Below are positions 51,947-59,292 of a stretch of DNA of 64,000 nucleotides, one piece after another. The first letter of the stretch is position 1. Every line of letters starts with the position of its first letter. This DNA is from UBA9630 sp037137555. Its GTDB lineage: Bacteria > Patescibacteriota > Minisyncoccia > Moranbacterales > UBA2206. Below the pieces are notes generated by a model, which ran no database searches, had not been told where the DNA came from, and saw nothing but the letters and a program-made list of their open reading frames with translations. The DNA is taken from the NCBI GenBank assembly GCA_037137555.1, contig JBAXKA010000002.1, forward strand, positions 4,698-68,697, given 5' to 3'. The translations under genes were made by a program, and so were the position numbers.

Positions 51947-52360
51947 TTATTTTGACAAATGTTTGTATTTTATAATCAGAAAAAATGCACCAAGGCAAAT
52001 AGAAATATCTGCTAGATTAAAAACTGGCCAGATCTTGAGATTAATAAAATCAATAACACAACCAAAGTATAGCCTATCCAGTAAATTAGAAAAAGCGCCG
52101 GCTAAAATAAGGATAATGGCATATTTTTGAAAAATATTTTTTATTGCAATTAGTTTAAATAATAATAAAAAAATAATACTAGCCCAGAGAAAATAAAAAA
52201 ATAACAATGGCACTGTTAATCCAAAAGCCATTCCTTTATTACAAATATAAAATCCGCCAGAAGAGCGGATAAAATATTTAGTTACTTGATCAGCAATGAT
52301 TATAAAAAAAGCAGTAAAAAGCAAAACAAGATTTCTTCTGATTTTTTGGATAAACAGCAT
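51947..52360 (-). CDS. lspA: Lipoprotein signal peptidase
   Basis: LspA is the membrane aspartyl protease that cuts prolipoproteins. The two catalytic-Asp motifs are visible: NLLDRLYFGCVIDFI and FNLADISI, within four helices. The ATG at 52360 gives 137 residues and starts 13 bases after the dksA-like gene; the open frame to 52459 would overlap that gene and adds no family sequence. Confidence 0.92.
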   Translation of the reverse strand: MLFIQKIRRNLVLLFTAFFIIIADQVTKYFIRSSGGFYICNKGMAFGLTVPLLFFYFLWASIIFLLLFKLIAIKNIFQKYAIILILAGAFSNLLDRLYFGCVIDFINLKIWPVFNLADISICLGAFFLIIKYKHLSK

Positions 52361-52373
52361 TTGGTTTTTATTT

Positions 52374-52721
52374 TTAGCATTTAATGCAAGTTTTAGCGCT
52401 GGGATTGACACGCAATCTTTCAATGTCAATTTCTTTTTGGCAGTTTTCGCAAAAACCATAAGTGCCTTGGGCTATTTTATCCAAAGCAAGAATGACTGCT
52501 TGTAATTTTTTTTCTAGCGTTAGTTCTATTGGCAAATTTTCAGTGTATTGATCGACTTCTGTCGTGTTGTCTTCACGATCAGTGCCAATATTTTCAAAAA
52601 CTGTTTCATAGTCGCCCTTTTCTTTATCGATTGGTCGTGCAATACGAGTTAGGTTTTCTTCAAGATCGTTTTTTTCTTTTGCTAAGAGAGCTTCGAGTTC
52701 GACGAGAATTTTTTTGTCCAT
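52374..52721 (-). CDS. DksA/TraR-type zinc-finger protein
   Basis: The 115-residue protein has a helical N-terminal hairpin (ILVELEALLAKEKNDLEENL... KKLQAVILALDKIAQ) and a C4 zinc finger (YGFCENC followed by KTCIKC at the end). DksA proteins bind RNA polymerase through the secondary channel and modulate initiation with ppGpp. It is shorter than E. coli DksA and closer to TraR/YbiI types. It precedes lspA and is probably co-transcribed with it. Confidence 0.85.
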   Translation of the reverse strand: MDKKILVELEALLAKEKNDLEENLTRIARPIDKEKGDYETVFENIGTDREDNTTEVDQYTENLPIELTLEKKLQAVILALDKIAQGTYGFCENCQKEIDIERLRVNPSAKTCIKC

Positions 52722-52757
52722 AGTTGTTATTTTAATTGATTATTCTCTTATGCTTTA

Positions 52758-52786
52758 AGTTTAGCAAAAAAGCAGATTGTTGTCTA
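52758..52786 (-). promoter_or_regulatory. Promoter TAGACA-17-TAAACT (TGC extended) for the dksA-like operon
   Basis: On the minus strand TAGACA (52786-52781) and TAAACT (52763-52758) are 17 bases apart, with TGC before the -10. The predicted transcript start is about 30 bases before the ATG at 52721 and could serve lspA, comM, the wall protein gene and rsmA. Confidence 0.6.
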
Positions 52787-52795
52787 TGTTTAAAA

Positions 52796-53182
52796 TTAAA
52801 GTGCTTCAATATGTTTAATCTTAGCTCGTCTCGTTTCAAGATTAATCCAAAGTGCGATGATATCAAAGCGATAAGCTTGATCAGTGAGATCGTTTTGTTT
52901 TAAATAGAAATAGGCGATCTTATTTAATTTTTGCAACTTGCGGTAGTCAACATTTTCTTCAGGATTTGTGTCTTTAAATTTTTGCATCGTTCTGGCTTTG
53001 ACTTCCACGAAAACTAATTCAGATTTTTTCAAATCGCGAGCGATGATATCAATTTCTCCCAGTCGTTGACCGCTTGTGTTGGCATAATTAAGGGCAATTA
53101 TTTTGTAGCCTTTTTGTTTGAGGTAATTAGCGGAAATAGTTTCGCCTAAATTGCCCAATGTTTTTTTTGTGGTTAGTGTCAT
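52796..53182 (-). CDS. yraN: YraN-family endonuclease-like protein (UPF0102)
   Basis: The protein (128 residues from ATG 53182) has the UPF0102 pattern: GNLGETISANYLKQKGYKIIALNY, GEIDIIARD, LVFVEVKART and YRFDIIAL. The fold is Holliday-junction-nuclease/PD-(D/E)xK-like, with catalytic-type residues in GEIDII and EVKAR. The role is unclear. The start at 53182 is chosen because TATACT (preceded by TGC) ends six bases upstream, while the open frame to 53302 runs through the RNA terminator and the non-coding region. Confidence 0.88.
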   Translation of the reverse strand: MTLTTKKTLGNLGETISANYLKQKGYKIIALNYANTSGQRLGEIDIIARDLKKSELVFVEVKARTMQKFKDTNPEENVDYRKLQKLNKIAYFYLKQNDLTDQAYRFDIIALWINLETRRAKIKHIEAL

Positions 53183-53188
53183 TTGCGA

Positions 53189-53197
53189 AGTATAGCA
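53189..53197 (-). promoter_or_regulatory. Extended -10 TGCTATACT giving a leaderless yraN transcript
   Basis: On the minus strand TATACT ends at 53189, and six bases (TCGCAA) separate it from the ATG at 53182. TGC precedes the -10. Start-site spacing puts the first transcribed base at the A of the ATG. Confidence 0.6.
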
Positions 53198-53218
53198 AAC
53201 TTTTTTTAAAAAACAAAA

Positions 53219-53240
53219 AAACACCCTTTCTTTGGTGTTT
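53219..53240 (-). terminator. Terminator hairpin at the 3' end of the candidate RNA
   Basis: AAACACC (53219-53225) pairs with GGTGTTT (53234-53240). On the minus strand it is followed by a T-tract (complement of 53209-53218). It separates the candidate RNA from yraN. Confidence 0.65.
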
Positions 53241-53504
53241 ATGTATACTAATTCTCTCCCTGATTCCTTTGAGGTATGGAAACCAGGGCGTTCGACGCCC
53301 AATAAAAAAATAAATTTGGCTGAACGCCCCAGTGTTTGTCATATACTAACAGGTTATGCGGAAACGATTTAGTCGGGTGAGAGACATCGTCGTTATAACA
53401 AGCCTGTATTTTATGCGTATGACTCAAGTTTATCTCCAGTCTGATTGTTGAAGATGTTGTTTTACCATTCTCTGGTGAATTTTCACCTTTGAATGTGAAG
53501 GTAC

Positions 53505-53537
53505 AATGCTAGACGATGCTAGCGTTTTTTATTTTTT
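53505..53537 (+). terminator. Plus-strand terminator-like hairpin within the non-coding region
   Basis: AATGCTAG (53505-53512) pairs with CTAGCGTT (53519-53526, one G-T pair), followed by TTTTTT and more Ts. It could end a plus-strand transcript arising between 53200 and 53500, or be an internal stem of the minus-strand RNA. Confidence 0.4.
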
Positions 53538-53633
53538 GTTTTTATATTTTTACAAAAAATTTTGTTTTTATTTTGGGGTCTCTGATATCAGAAATCAGAG
53601 CGGCTATCGCTCGTTGGCGATAACACTTGAACA

Positions 53634-53689
53634 GTAAAACAATTTTCAATCACAGATGAATGACTAACTGTGATTGAAAATTGTTTTAC
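53634..53689. repeat. Perfect 22-bp inverted repeat with 12-base loop
   Basis: The left arm starts GTAAAACAATTTTCAATC and the right arm is its exact complement. After one mismatch, GAAC/GTTC extends the stem. Such length without a mismatch is unlikely by chance. It is placed ~30 bases downstream of the promoter start, so it would form the 5' hairpin of the minus-strand transcript. Confidence 0.9.
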
Positions 53690-53726
53690 CGTTCTGATTT
53701 GCAAGTTTTTAATGTTCAATATATTT

Positions 53727-53755
53727 ATTATAGCAGTAAAAAAGTTTCGAGTCAA
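53727..53755 (-). promoter_or_regulatory. Strong promoter TTGACT-17-TATAAT (TGC extended) for the candidate RNA
   Basis: On the minus strand TTGACT (53755-53750) and a consensus TATAAT (53732-53727) are separated by exactly 17 bases ending in TGC. This is the best promoter match in the window, and no protein gene follows it within 500 bases. Confidence 0.8.
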
Positions 53756-53889
53756 CAAGAATATTTTTTTGGCTTGAATAGCGATTTATTTGATAGCTTT
53801 TTTTGTAATTTTTTTTAGCTATTTTCTATTTTTTTTATAACTTTTTTAAAGTAATTCTCTTTTTTTTCTTTCTGACAAGCCGTTATTAT

Positions 53890-55197
53890 TTATTCGAGTG
53901 GATTATTAGCAGGATCCATGGTTATGATTGGCGCTGTTTCTGTTTGTGTGTTTTTTGTTGTCATATTTAGTCGATCAATCATTGACCACATAGTTAATTT
54001 TGTTGTCCCGATGATTAACTTGTTTTGATAGATAGCATAATCAACCGAGAGCATGTCAGGAGAGATTATATTTTGAAAGCGAATTTTTGCATCGCCGTAT
54101 TTATTATCGGAAAATAGCATGTCGGCTTTGTAGGTAGAAGTGAAAAAAAGTGATTCGATTTGCTTGGCTAATGTTTTTTCTTCTCGCAGAAGAGTTTTAT
54201 TAGTAGTTAAGTTATTTTTCAATTCAATTGCTAAGCCAGTTTTTGGACCAGTGGAGTCATTATAAATATAAAAGCTAAAATTATCTCCCAATGAATTTGC
54301 GATTCCAGTGGAAAAGTTTAATTTAAATAGCCCTGAAAAAGCCTTGAAAGTAAGCGGTTTGTTTTGAATATCAGTTATAATAAATTCGACTGGTTTTGTG
54401 TAGCCTTCTTTGGTAACTTTTTCCATAGCAACTTTTATGTCAGTGGCAATTAAATTTCCATCTTCTATGCGAAGATAGTTGGGAGTGGTTTCGGAATAAG
54501 TTAAAATTGGCTTTGGTGCTGGCTCGATGATAACGGGTATTTCTACTGGTGGTGTTGGTTCGGCTATTACGATAGGTTCTTGAATAGCAATGGGTCTATT
54601 TTTTATAAAATAAAAACCAGTGGCTGATATAGCGAGCAATAAAACAAAAGAAAGGCTGGAAAATAAAATAAATTGTCTGTTGGATTTTGTTGGGAGAATA
54701 TTTTTTGGTAAAGGTTGTTCGACATTTTTTGGCAGAGGTGGGTTGACATTTTTTGGTAATGGCGGAGCTATATTTCTAGCAGGAATGATTATCGGCATAA
54801 CTTTTTCTGGTTTTTCTACAGTTTTTGTTTCAATTTTAGCAGAAATAAGATTGCTTTTTTCTTTTTGAGGTACTATATTTGCGTTGAAAGTATTCAATGG
54901 CCTTGGAGCTTCTGGTTTTTTTATTTCTTTTTCTTCAAGTAGTGTTCTTTTATGCCAAGAATCCTCATCACTAATCATAACGGGATTTATTTTCTGCTGT
55001 TGGTTTAAATCTGATTGGGTATTTTTTTGTTTTTCTATGCTTTGTTGAGCATTGGGATTTTTTAATTTTTCTAAGTCATCTTGCATCGTATGAATGGGAG
55101 TGTCTTCTAATACGAAATTTTTTGGTTGAACTTGACCAGGAATATTATTTTTGTTTTCTTCTTGTTTTTGAATAGGTTTTTTTGTGAGACCAAACAT
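53890..55197 (-). CDS. Membrane-anchored protein with long cytoplasmic linker, unassigned
   Basis: In this 435-residue protein the first ~170 residues are polar and probably disordered, with three tandem PLPKN repeats (residues ~148-168). One membrane helix follows (FILFSSLSFVLLLAISATGFYFI), then a Pro-rich spacer (VIAEPTPPVEIPVIIEPAPKP) and an extracytoplasmic domain of ~200 residues with alternating strands (NYLRIEDGNLIATDIKVAME, FIITDIQNKPLTFKAFSGLF). I do not recognise the family. It is the gene immediately downstream of pnp. Confidence 0.55.
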   Translation of the reverse strand: MFGLTKKPIQKQEENKNNIPGQVQPKNFVLEDTPIHTMQDDLEKLKNPNAQQSIEKQKNTQSDLNQQQKINPVMISDEDSWHKRTLLEEKEIKKPEAPRPLNTFNANIVPQKEKSNLISAKIETKTVEKPEKVMPIIIPARNIAPPLPKNVNPPLPKNVEQPLPKNILPTKSNRQFILFSSLSFVLLLAISATGFYFIKNRPIAIQEPIVIAEPTPPVEIPVIIEPAPKPILTYSETTPNYLRIEDGNLIATDIKVAMEKVTKEGYTKPVEFIITDIQNKPLTFKAFSGLFKLNFSTGIANSLGDNFSFYIYNDSTGPKTGLAIELKNNLTTNKTLLREEKTLAKQIESLFFTSTYKADMLFSDNKYGDAKIRFQNIISPDMLSVDYAIYQNKLIIGTTKLTMWSMIDRLNMTTKNTQTETAPIITMDPANNPLE

Positions 55198-55281
55198 GTT
55201 TTTATTTTTATTTAATTAAAAAAATAGAAGTGGAAAATATCCACTTCTATTATATAGTATAATTTGAAATTTGACTAATTT

Positions 55282-57390
55282 TTATTCCGGTTGTTTCACA
55301 AGTCTTGCGGAAAGGTTTATTCTGCCTTGCGAATCAACCTCTTTGACTTTAACTGGAACGACATCTCCAACACTTAAAACATCTTCTACTTTTTCAATTC
55401 TGCGATCAGCGATTTCAGAAATATGAATTAATCCTTCTTGTCCTGGAAGAATTTCAGCAAATGCTCCGAAAGCCATGATGCGAGTTATTTTCGCATCAAA
55501 AAGTTCTCCGGCTGCAACTTCATGGGTTAAATTATCAATCCATTGCTTTGCTTTTTCACCAGATTCTCCATCAGGAGAAGTGATAAAAATCATACCGCTA
55601 TCTTCAATATCAATTTGCACACCAGTTTTGTCAATAATTTCATTGATAATTTTGCCACCTGTTCCAATGACATTGCGAATTTTTTCTGGATTAATTTGCA
55701 TCGTGATAATTCTTGGTGCATATTTGGACATTTCGGTTCGTGGAGCTGGCAATGTGTCAGTTATTTTTTTCAAAATTTCTAGGCGATTGCCGTGAGATTG
55801 TGTGAGAACAGCTGAAAGCATTTCCAATGTAACTCCATCAACTTTCACATCCATCTGCATTGCTGTAATGCCTTTTTCTGTTCCAGCTACTTTAAAATCC
55901 ATGTCGCCATAATGATCTTCAAGACCTTGAATATCGGTGAGAATTTTAAATTTATTATTTTCTCCGACAATAATTCCCATGGCAATTCCGCTAACTGGTC
56001 GTTTGATTGGCACGCCAGCATCCATCAGTGATAATGTTGATCCACAAGTGGAAGCCATAGAAGATGAACCATTAGAAGAAAGAATTTCAGAAACTAATAA
56101 AATAGTGTAGGGAAAATCTTCTTTTGATGGTAAGACTGGTACAAGAGCTTTTTCGGCCAGAGCGCCATGACCAACTTCGCGTCGGCCTGGTCCACGCATT
56201 GGACGAACTTCACCAACAGAATATGGTGGAAAATTATAATGATGAATATAGCGTTTTTTCATATCAACTTCCATTGTGTCAATAATTTGTTGATCTCCAG
56301 GAGAACCAAGTGTTGTGACCGTGAGCGCTTGAGTTTCTCCACGAGTGAAAAGTCCCGTGCCATGAGTGCGTGGCAAAATTCCTGTGCGACATTCAATATG
56401 ACGAATTTCATCTAGTCTTCGCGAATCTGGTCGCAATTCTTTTTCGAGAATATTTTTATGCACGATTTCATCAGACACTTCTTCAAAAACAATCTCAGCA
56501 ACTTCTTTTAATTTATCAGCCTCTTCTGGAAAAGTTGCTTTAATATATTTTTTAACTTTATCTTGAATCGCACTTAATTTTTCTTCAATTACTTTTTTAT
56601 CTTTATCATAAAGTGCTTCGGCAAGATTTTCAGCCAGCAAAATTTCTTTTACTTTAGTTTCAAATTCAGCCGATCCTGCCACAAGTGCTGGAATGCTTTT
56701 GGTTTTACCAACTTCTTTTTGGATTTCTAAAATAAAACTAACAATTTGTTTGATAGCTTCTTGTCCAAACGAAAAAGCACGGAGCATTTCTTCTTCTGAA
56801 ATTTCCATCGCACCACTTTCGATCATATTTATTTTATCAATACTGCCAGAAATCAAAAGATCCAACTCGCCTTCAGCCAATTCCTCATTCGTAATAGGAT
56901 TTAAAACAAATTCATTATTAGTTTTTCCCACACGAACAGCAGCGACTGGTCCGTTCCAAGGAATATTGGAAATAGCCAATGCGGTTGATGCAGCGACGAT
57001 AGCTAGTGTATCAGGATCATTTACGCCATCATAAGAAAGCACGGTTACAATTACTTGCACATCGTTTCGCATGCGGTGATTAAAGAGTGGTCGCACTGTG
57101 CGATCAACTGCTCTTCCTGAAAGCACAGCGTCGTCAGATGGACGACCTTCTCGTTTAATAAAACGAGAGCCTTTAATTTTGCCTGCAGCGTAGTAGCGTT
57201 CTTCAAAATCTACCATCAAGGGAAAATAACCACTGATGCGAGACGCCTTTTTGCTCATAACGGCAGTAGCGAGAACGATTGTTTCGCCATAACGCACTGT
57301 TACGGCACCATTGGCCTGACCAGCCAAAAGACCGGTTTCAATTTCCAAAATCCGTCCTCCAATTGGGAGTGACCATTTTTTTTGTTCCAT
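55282..57390 (-). CDS. pnp: Polyribonucleotide nucleotidyltransferase (PNPase)
   Basis: PNPase degrades RNA 3' to 5' using phosphate. The 702 residues contain two RNase PH domains (core motifs FITREGRPSDDAVLSGRAVDRTVRPLF in the first; TRGETQALTVTTLGSPGDQQ and GHGALAEKAL in the second), a KH domain (RNVIGTGGKIINEIIDKTG) and a C-terminal S1 domain (GAFAEILPGQEGLIHISE). All domains are intact. Upstream lies a long hairpin leader. rpsO is encoded ~1.5 kb upstream on the same strand with three genes between. Confidence 0.97.
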   Translation of the reverse strand: MEQKKWSLPIGGRILEIETGLLAGQANGAVTVRYGETIVLATAVMSKKASRISGYFPLMVDFEERYYAAGKIKGSRFIKREGRPSDDAVLSGRAVDRTVRPLFNHRMRNDVQVIVTVLSYDGVNDPDTLAIVAASTALAISNIPWNGPVAAVRVGKTNNEFVLNPITNEELAEGELDLLISGSIDKINMIESGAMEISEEEMLRAFSFGQEAIKQIVSFILEIQKEVGKTKSIPALVAGSAEFETKVKEILLAENLAEALYDKDKKVIEEKLSAIQDKVKKYIKATFPEEADKLKEVAEIVFEEVSDEIVHKNILEKELRPDSRRLDEIRHIECRTGILPRTHGTGLFTRGETQALTVTTLGSPGDQQIIDTMEVDMKKRYIHHYNFPPYSVGEVRPMRGPGRREVGHGALAEKALVPVLPSKEDFPYTILLVSEILSSNGSSSMASTCGSTLSLMDAGVPIKRPVSGIAMGIIVGENNKFKILTDIQGLEDHYGDMDFKVAGTEKGITAMQMDVKVDGVTLEMLSAVLTQSHGNRLEILKKITDTLPAPRTEMSKYAPRIITMQINPEKIRNVIGTGGKIINEIIDKTGVQIDIEDSGMIFITSPDGESGEKAKQWIDNLTHEVAAGELFDAKITRIMAFGAFAEILPGQEGLIHISEIADRRIEKVEDVLSVGDVVPVKVKEVDSQGRINLSARLVKQPE

Positions 57391-57402
57391 GCTTTTTTTG
57401 AA

Positions 57403-57537
57403 GTCTTATTTGAAGCGTTCACGCCAAAAAAATAATAAAGCGTATGACGATGATTTACGAATTAGGAATCACAATTTTTTGCAAACCTTAATTCATAAAT
57501 CTTCATACTTCGGCGTTTATCACACTTCAAGAAAGAC
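57403..57537 (-). promoter_or_regulatory. Long hairpin in the pnp 5' leader
   Basis: Outer arms 57403-57425 and 57512-57537 and inner arms 57442-57466 and 57486-57508 are extensively complementary, giving an imperfect stem of about 40 bp over 135 bases, directly before the pnp ATG. A likely -10 (TATAAA, minus strand, 57544-57539) would start transcription within the outer arm. In E. coli the pnp leader hairpin is cut by RNase III and used for autoregulation; a similar role here is inferred. Confidence 0.65.
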
Positions 57538-57568
57538 TTTTATAAATAATTAACTATTCAAGTCTAGC

Positions 57569-58027
57569 TTAGATTTGGGTTTTTGGCAAGTTTTTTGAAA
57601 AAGCCAAATAACCAGGAATAACAAGATTAAGCGGGGAAATAATCATAAGAATTCCTAGCCATTCTTGCTTGCCAAGCGTTTTTGAAATTCCCATCCAAAC
57701 TAAAATATAAGCCACGACATTAGCGAGAGGAATGAAAAACCAAACGATCCACCATGTTGGTTTTTGGGCAATTTGAAGAGCTAAAAGCATATCGAGAATA
57801 GGAATCCAAGCAAACCAAGCATTTTCCGTATTGGTTTTTTTAGCAATCTTCGAAAGACAGATTGACATATAGATATAATAAACCAAAAGAAAAAGCAAAA
57901 TACAAGCAATCACGATTCCTGCGACTGACAGCATGGCAAGCGCATCATGATTAGAGATATTTCCGCCATCAGGAAGTATTGTCGGTGGCTGTAGTTGTAT
58001 GTCAGGAAGAGTTTTTGTTGGTTGCAT
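57569..58027 (-). CDS. DUF5684-like membrane protein
   Basis: The 152-residue protein has four hydrophobic segments (MLSVAGIVIACILLFLLVYYIYM; WIPILDMLLALQIA; WWIVWFFIPLANVVAYILVWM; GILMIISPLNLVIPGYLAF). The ENAWFAWIPILD and KPTWWIVWFFIPL pattern is typical of DUF5684 proteins, whose function is unknown. The N-terminus is Pro-rich and may lie outside. It lies between pnp and a short membrane protein. Confidence 0.68.
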   Translation of the reverse strand: MQPTKTLPDIQLQPPTILPDGGNISNHDALAMLSVAGIVIACILLFLLVYYIYMSICLSKIAKKTNTENAWFAWIPILDMLLALQIAQKPTWWIVWFFIPLANVVAYILVWMGISKTLGKQEWLGILMIISPLNLVIPGYLAFSKNLPKTQI

Positions 58028-58050
58028 ATTTTTATTTTTTAAAAATTAAA

Positions 58051-58323
58051 TTAAAATTCATCAGAACTAGAGCCACAAAGCATTGAGTTTGAGGCGAGGT
58101 TAAGCGCGTAAATAATAAAAGCGACAAAAATAATAATAAATATAATCAAGGCTTTTGCTTGCCAGCTTTTAGTTGACTTTTTTAAAGTTAGACCTATAAG
58201 CAAAAGAGAAATTGTTAAAATAGTCCAATTAAAATATGGAGATTTAATTCCGTATCCACCTCCCCCACAAGCTGAAGTTAAGTTGGGAAACAATAATAAC
58301 ATTGAAATGAATATTTTTTTCAT
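58051..58323 (-). CDS. Small exported/membrane protein, unassigned
   Basis: The 90-residue protein has an N-terminal signal-like segment (KKIFISMLLLFPNLTSACGGGG) with a possible lipobox Cys (TSAC), then two hydrophobic helices (WTILTISLLLIGLTL; KALIIFIIIFVAFIIYAL) and an acidic tail with one Cys. The lipobox is imperfect, so lipidation is uncertain. The gene lies three bases after the NYN nuclease gene and is probably co-transcribed with it. Confidence 0.5.
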   Translation of the reverse strand: MKKIFISMLLLFPNLTSACGGGGYGIKSPYFNWTILTISLLLIGLTLKKSTKSWQAKALIIFIIIFVAFIIYALNLASNSMLCGSSSDEF

Positions 58324-58326
58324 AAA

Positions 58327-58824
58327 TTAAATTAAAAACTTTTTCTTATTTTCACTTAAATTTATAAAGCTATCTAATTCTTCAACTAGTTTATTGCTGG
58401 TTGATTCCATAAAAGCTGCGCCTTCTACGCGACAACCAGTGGTTGATTGAATGTATTTAACAAGTGGAATATAGTCGCCGTCTCCAGAAACCAAAACGAT
58501 TGCATCAAGTGTTTTGGACATTTTAATTGCATCAACGGCAATTCCCACATCCCAATCGCCTTTTTTGGCTCCACCGGGAAAAATTTGCAAATCTTTTGTT
58601 TTAACTTCATAGCCAACTTTTTCCAGAGCTTCAAAAAATTTTTCTTCTTGACCTTCGAGAGTTTTGATGCCATAAGCAATAGCCCGAATCAATTTGCGAT
58701 CGCCTACTGCAGATTTTAAAACTTGATCAAAATTAACTTTTTTCTGATAAAGCACTTTGGCACTATAATAAAGATTTTGAATATCAACTAAAACGCCAAT
58801 CCGTTGTTCTTTGTATATGCTCAT
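58327..58824 (-). CDS. NYN-domain (LabA/DUF88-like) protein
   Basis: NYN domains are PIN-like RNases. The ~165-residue protein has GVLVDIQNLYYSAK (first acidic residue), GDWDVGIAVDAIKMS and LVSGDGDYIPLVKYIQ, giving the conserved Asp set of LabA/DUF88 proteins. It therefore probably binds metal and cleaves RNA. The ATG at 58824 (MSIYKEQ) is preferred; the open frame to 58884 runs into the rpsO terminator. Its nearness to rpsO and pnp suggests RNA metabolism. Confidence 0.83.
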   Translation of the reverse strand: MSIYKEQRIGVLVDIQNLYYSAKVLYQKKVNFDQVLKSAVGDRKLIRAIAYGIKTLEGQEEKFFEALEKVGYEVKTKDLQIFPGGAKKGDWDVGIAVDAIKMSKTLDAIVLVSGDGDYIPLVKYIQSTTGCRVEGAAFMESTSNKLVEELDSFINLSENKKKFLI

Positions 58825-58859
58825 AGTTTTTTGTTTATTTGTTAGATACTTTTTACAGT

Positions 58860-58893
58860 GAAAAAAAGCAAAATGCGGAAACATTTTGCTTTT
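58860..58893 (-). terminator. Intrinsic terminator of rpsO
   Basis: The perfect 12-bp stem AAAAGCAAAATG/CATTTTGCTTTT (58864-58875 with 58882-58893) has a 6-base loop and is followed on the minus strand by a T-run. It lies eight bases after the rpsO stop codon. Confidence 0.85.
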
Positions 58894-58900
58894 GGCTTAA

Positions 58901-59170
58901 CTAGCCTTTTAATTCCAGTTTTTTAATTAAGACTTTGTAATCTTTTTCGTTAGTTTTTTTCAAATAATCCAGTAGGCGCTTTCTCTTTGATACCATTTTT
59001 AAAAGTCCACGACGAGAATGAAAATCTTTTGGATTCTTTTTGAGATGCGTGGTTAGTTTTTTAATTTGTTCTGTGAAAAGTGCCACTTGATATTCTGGAG
59101 AACCAGTATCTTTGTCGTGTCTTTTGACTTCGCTAGTTACTTTGTCTTTTTGCTTTCCTGTGAGAGCCAT
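58901..59170 (-). CDS. rpsO: Ribosomal protein uS15
   Basis: The 89-residue protein has the S15 signature: DTGSPEYQVALFTEQIKKLTTHLKKN, DFHSRRGLLKMVSKRKRLLDYL. S15 binds 16S rRNA early in assembly of the 30S platform. Complete, with a strong terminator directly downstream. In many bacteria rpsO and pnp are adjacent; here three small genes separate them. Confidence 0.97.
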   Translation of the reverse strand: MALTGKQKDKVTSEVKRHDKDTGSPEYQVALFTEQIKKLTTHLKKNPKDFHSRRGLLKMVSKRKRLLDYLKKTNEKDYKVLIKKLELKG

Positions 59171-59292
59171 ATAGTTTTTTTCGGCAAAACAGAAGTTGCG
59201 TTATTTCGCGTCAACTGATGTTTGCTAATGCTAAATTATTATAAATAAAGTATAAACCAGAACTTTGGTTTTGGCAAATTTTTGAAATTTAG

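Larger units (their letters stand above)
53205..53722 (-). ncRNA. Candidate structured RNA of about 500 nt, unknown family
   Basis: No gene of reasonable quality covers this 580-base gap. On the minus strand a strong promoter and, ~500 bases later, a terminator hairpin bracket a series of stems. A perfect 22-bp stem (53634-53655 with 53668-53689, loop 12) is near the 5' end. It is followed by TATCGC/GCGATA (53605-53622) and CTCTGAT/ATCAGAG (53580-53600). Near the 3' end are ACAGG/CCTGT pairing (around 53350-53408) and a GC-rich stem GGGCGTTC/GAACGCCC (around 53285-53335). GGTAAAACAA occurs twice (near 53690 and 53465). I could not match RNase P RNA, tmRNA, 6S or SRP RNA. A plus-strand terminator-like hairpin at 53505-53530 leaves the orientation partly open. 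Confidence 0.55.

Noticed and set aside
53284..53300. tRNA T-arm-like GGGCGTTCGACGCCC
   Set aside because: The loop between the stems is only three to five bases instead of seven, and no acceptor or anticodon arm can be formed around it; it belongs to a larger hairpin.
53127..53342. ORF of 71 codons (minus) and the upstream part of a 168-codon frame over the non-coding region
   Set aside because: They run through the RNA terminator and structured region, have no family resemblance upstream of the YraN start, and the yraN promoter lies inside them.
53205..53722. Assignment of the structured region as RNase P RNA or tmRNA
   Set aside because: I looked for the conserved GAGGAAAGTCC and ACAGAA-type blocks of RNase P and for the tag ORF and T-arm/CCA end of tmRNA on both strands and did not find them. 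A divergent member is still possible.
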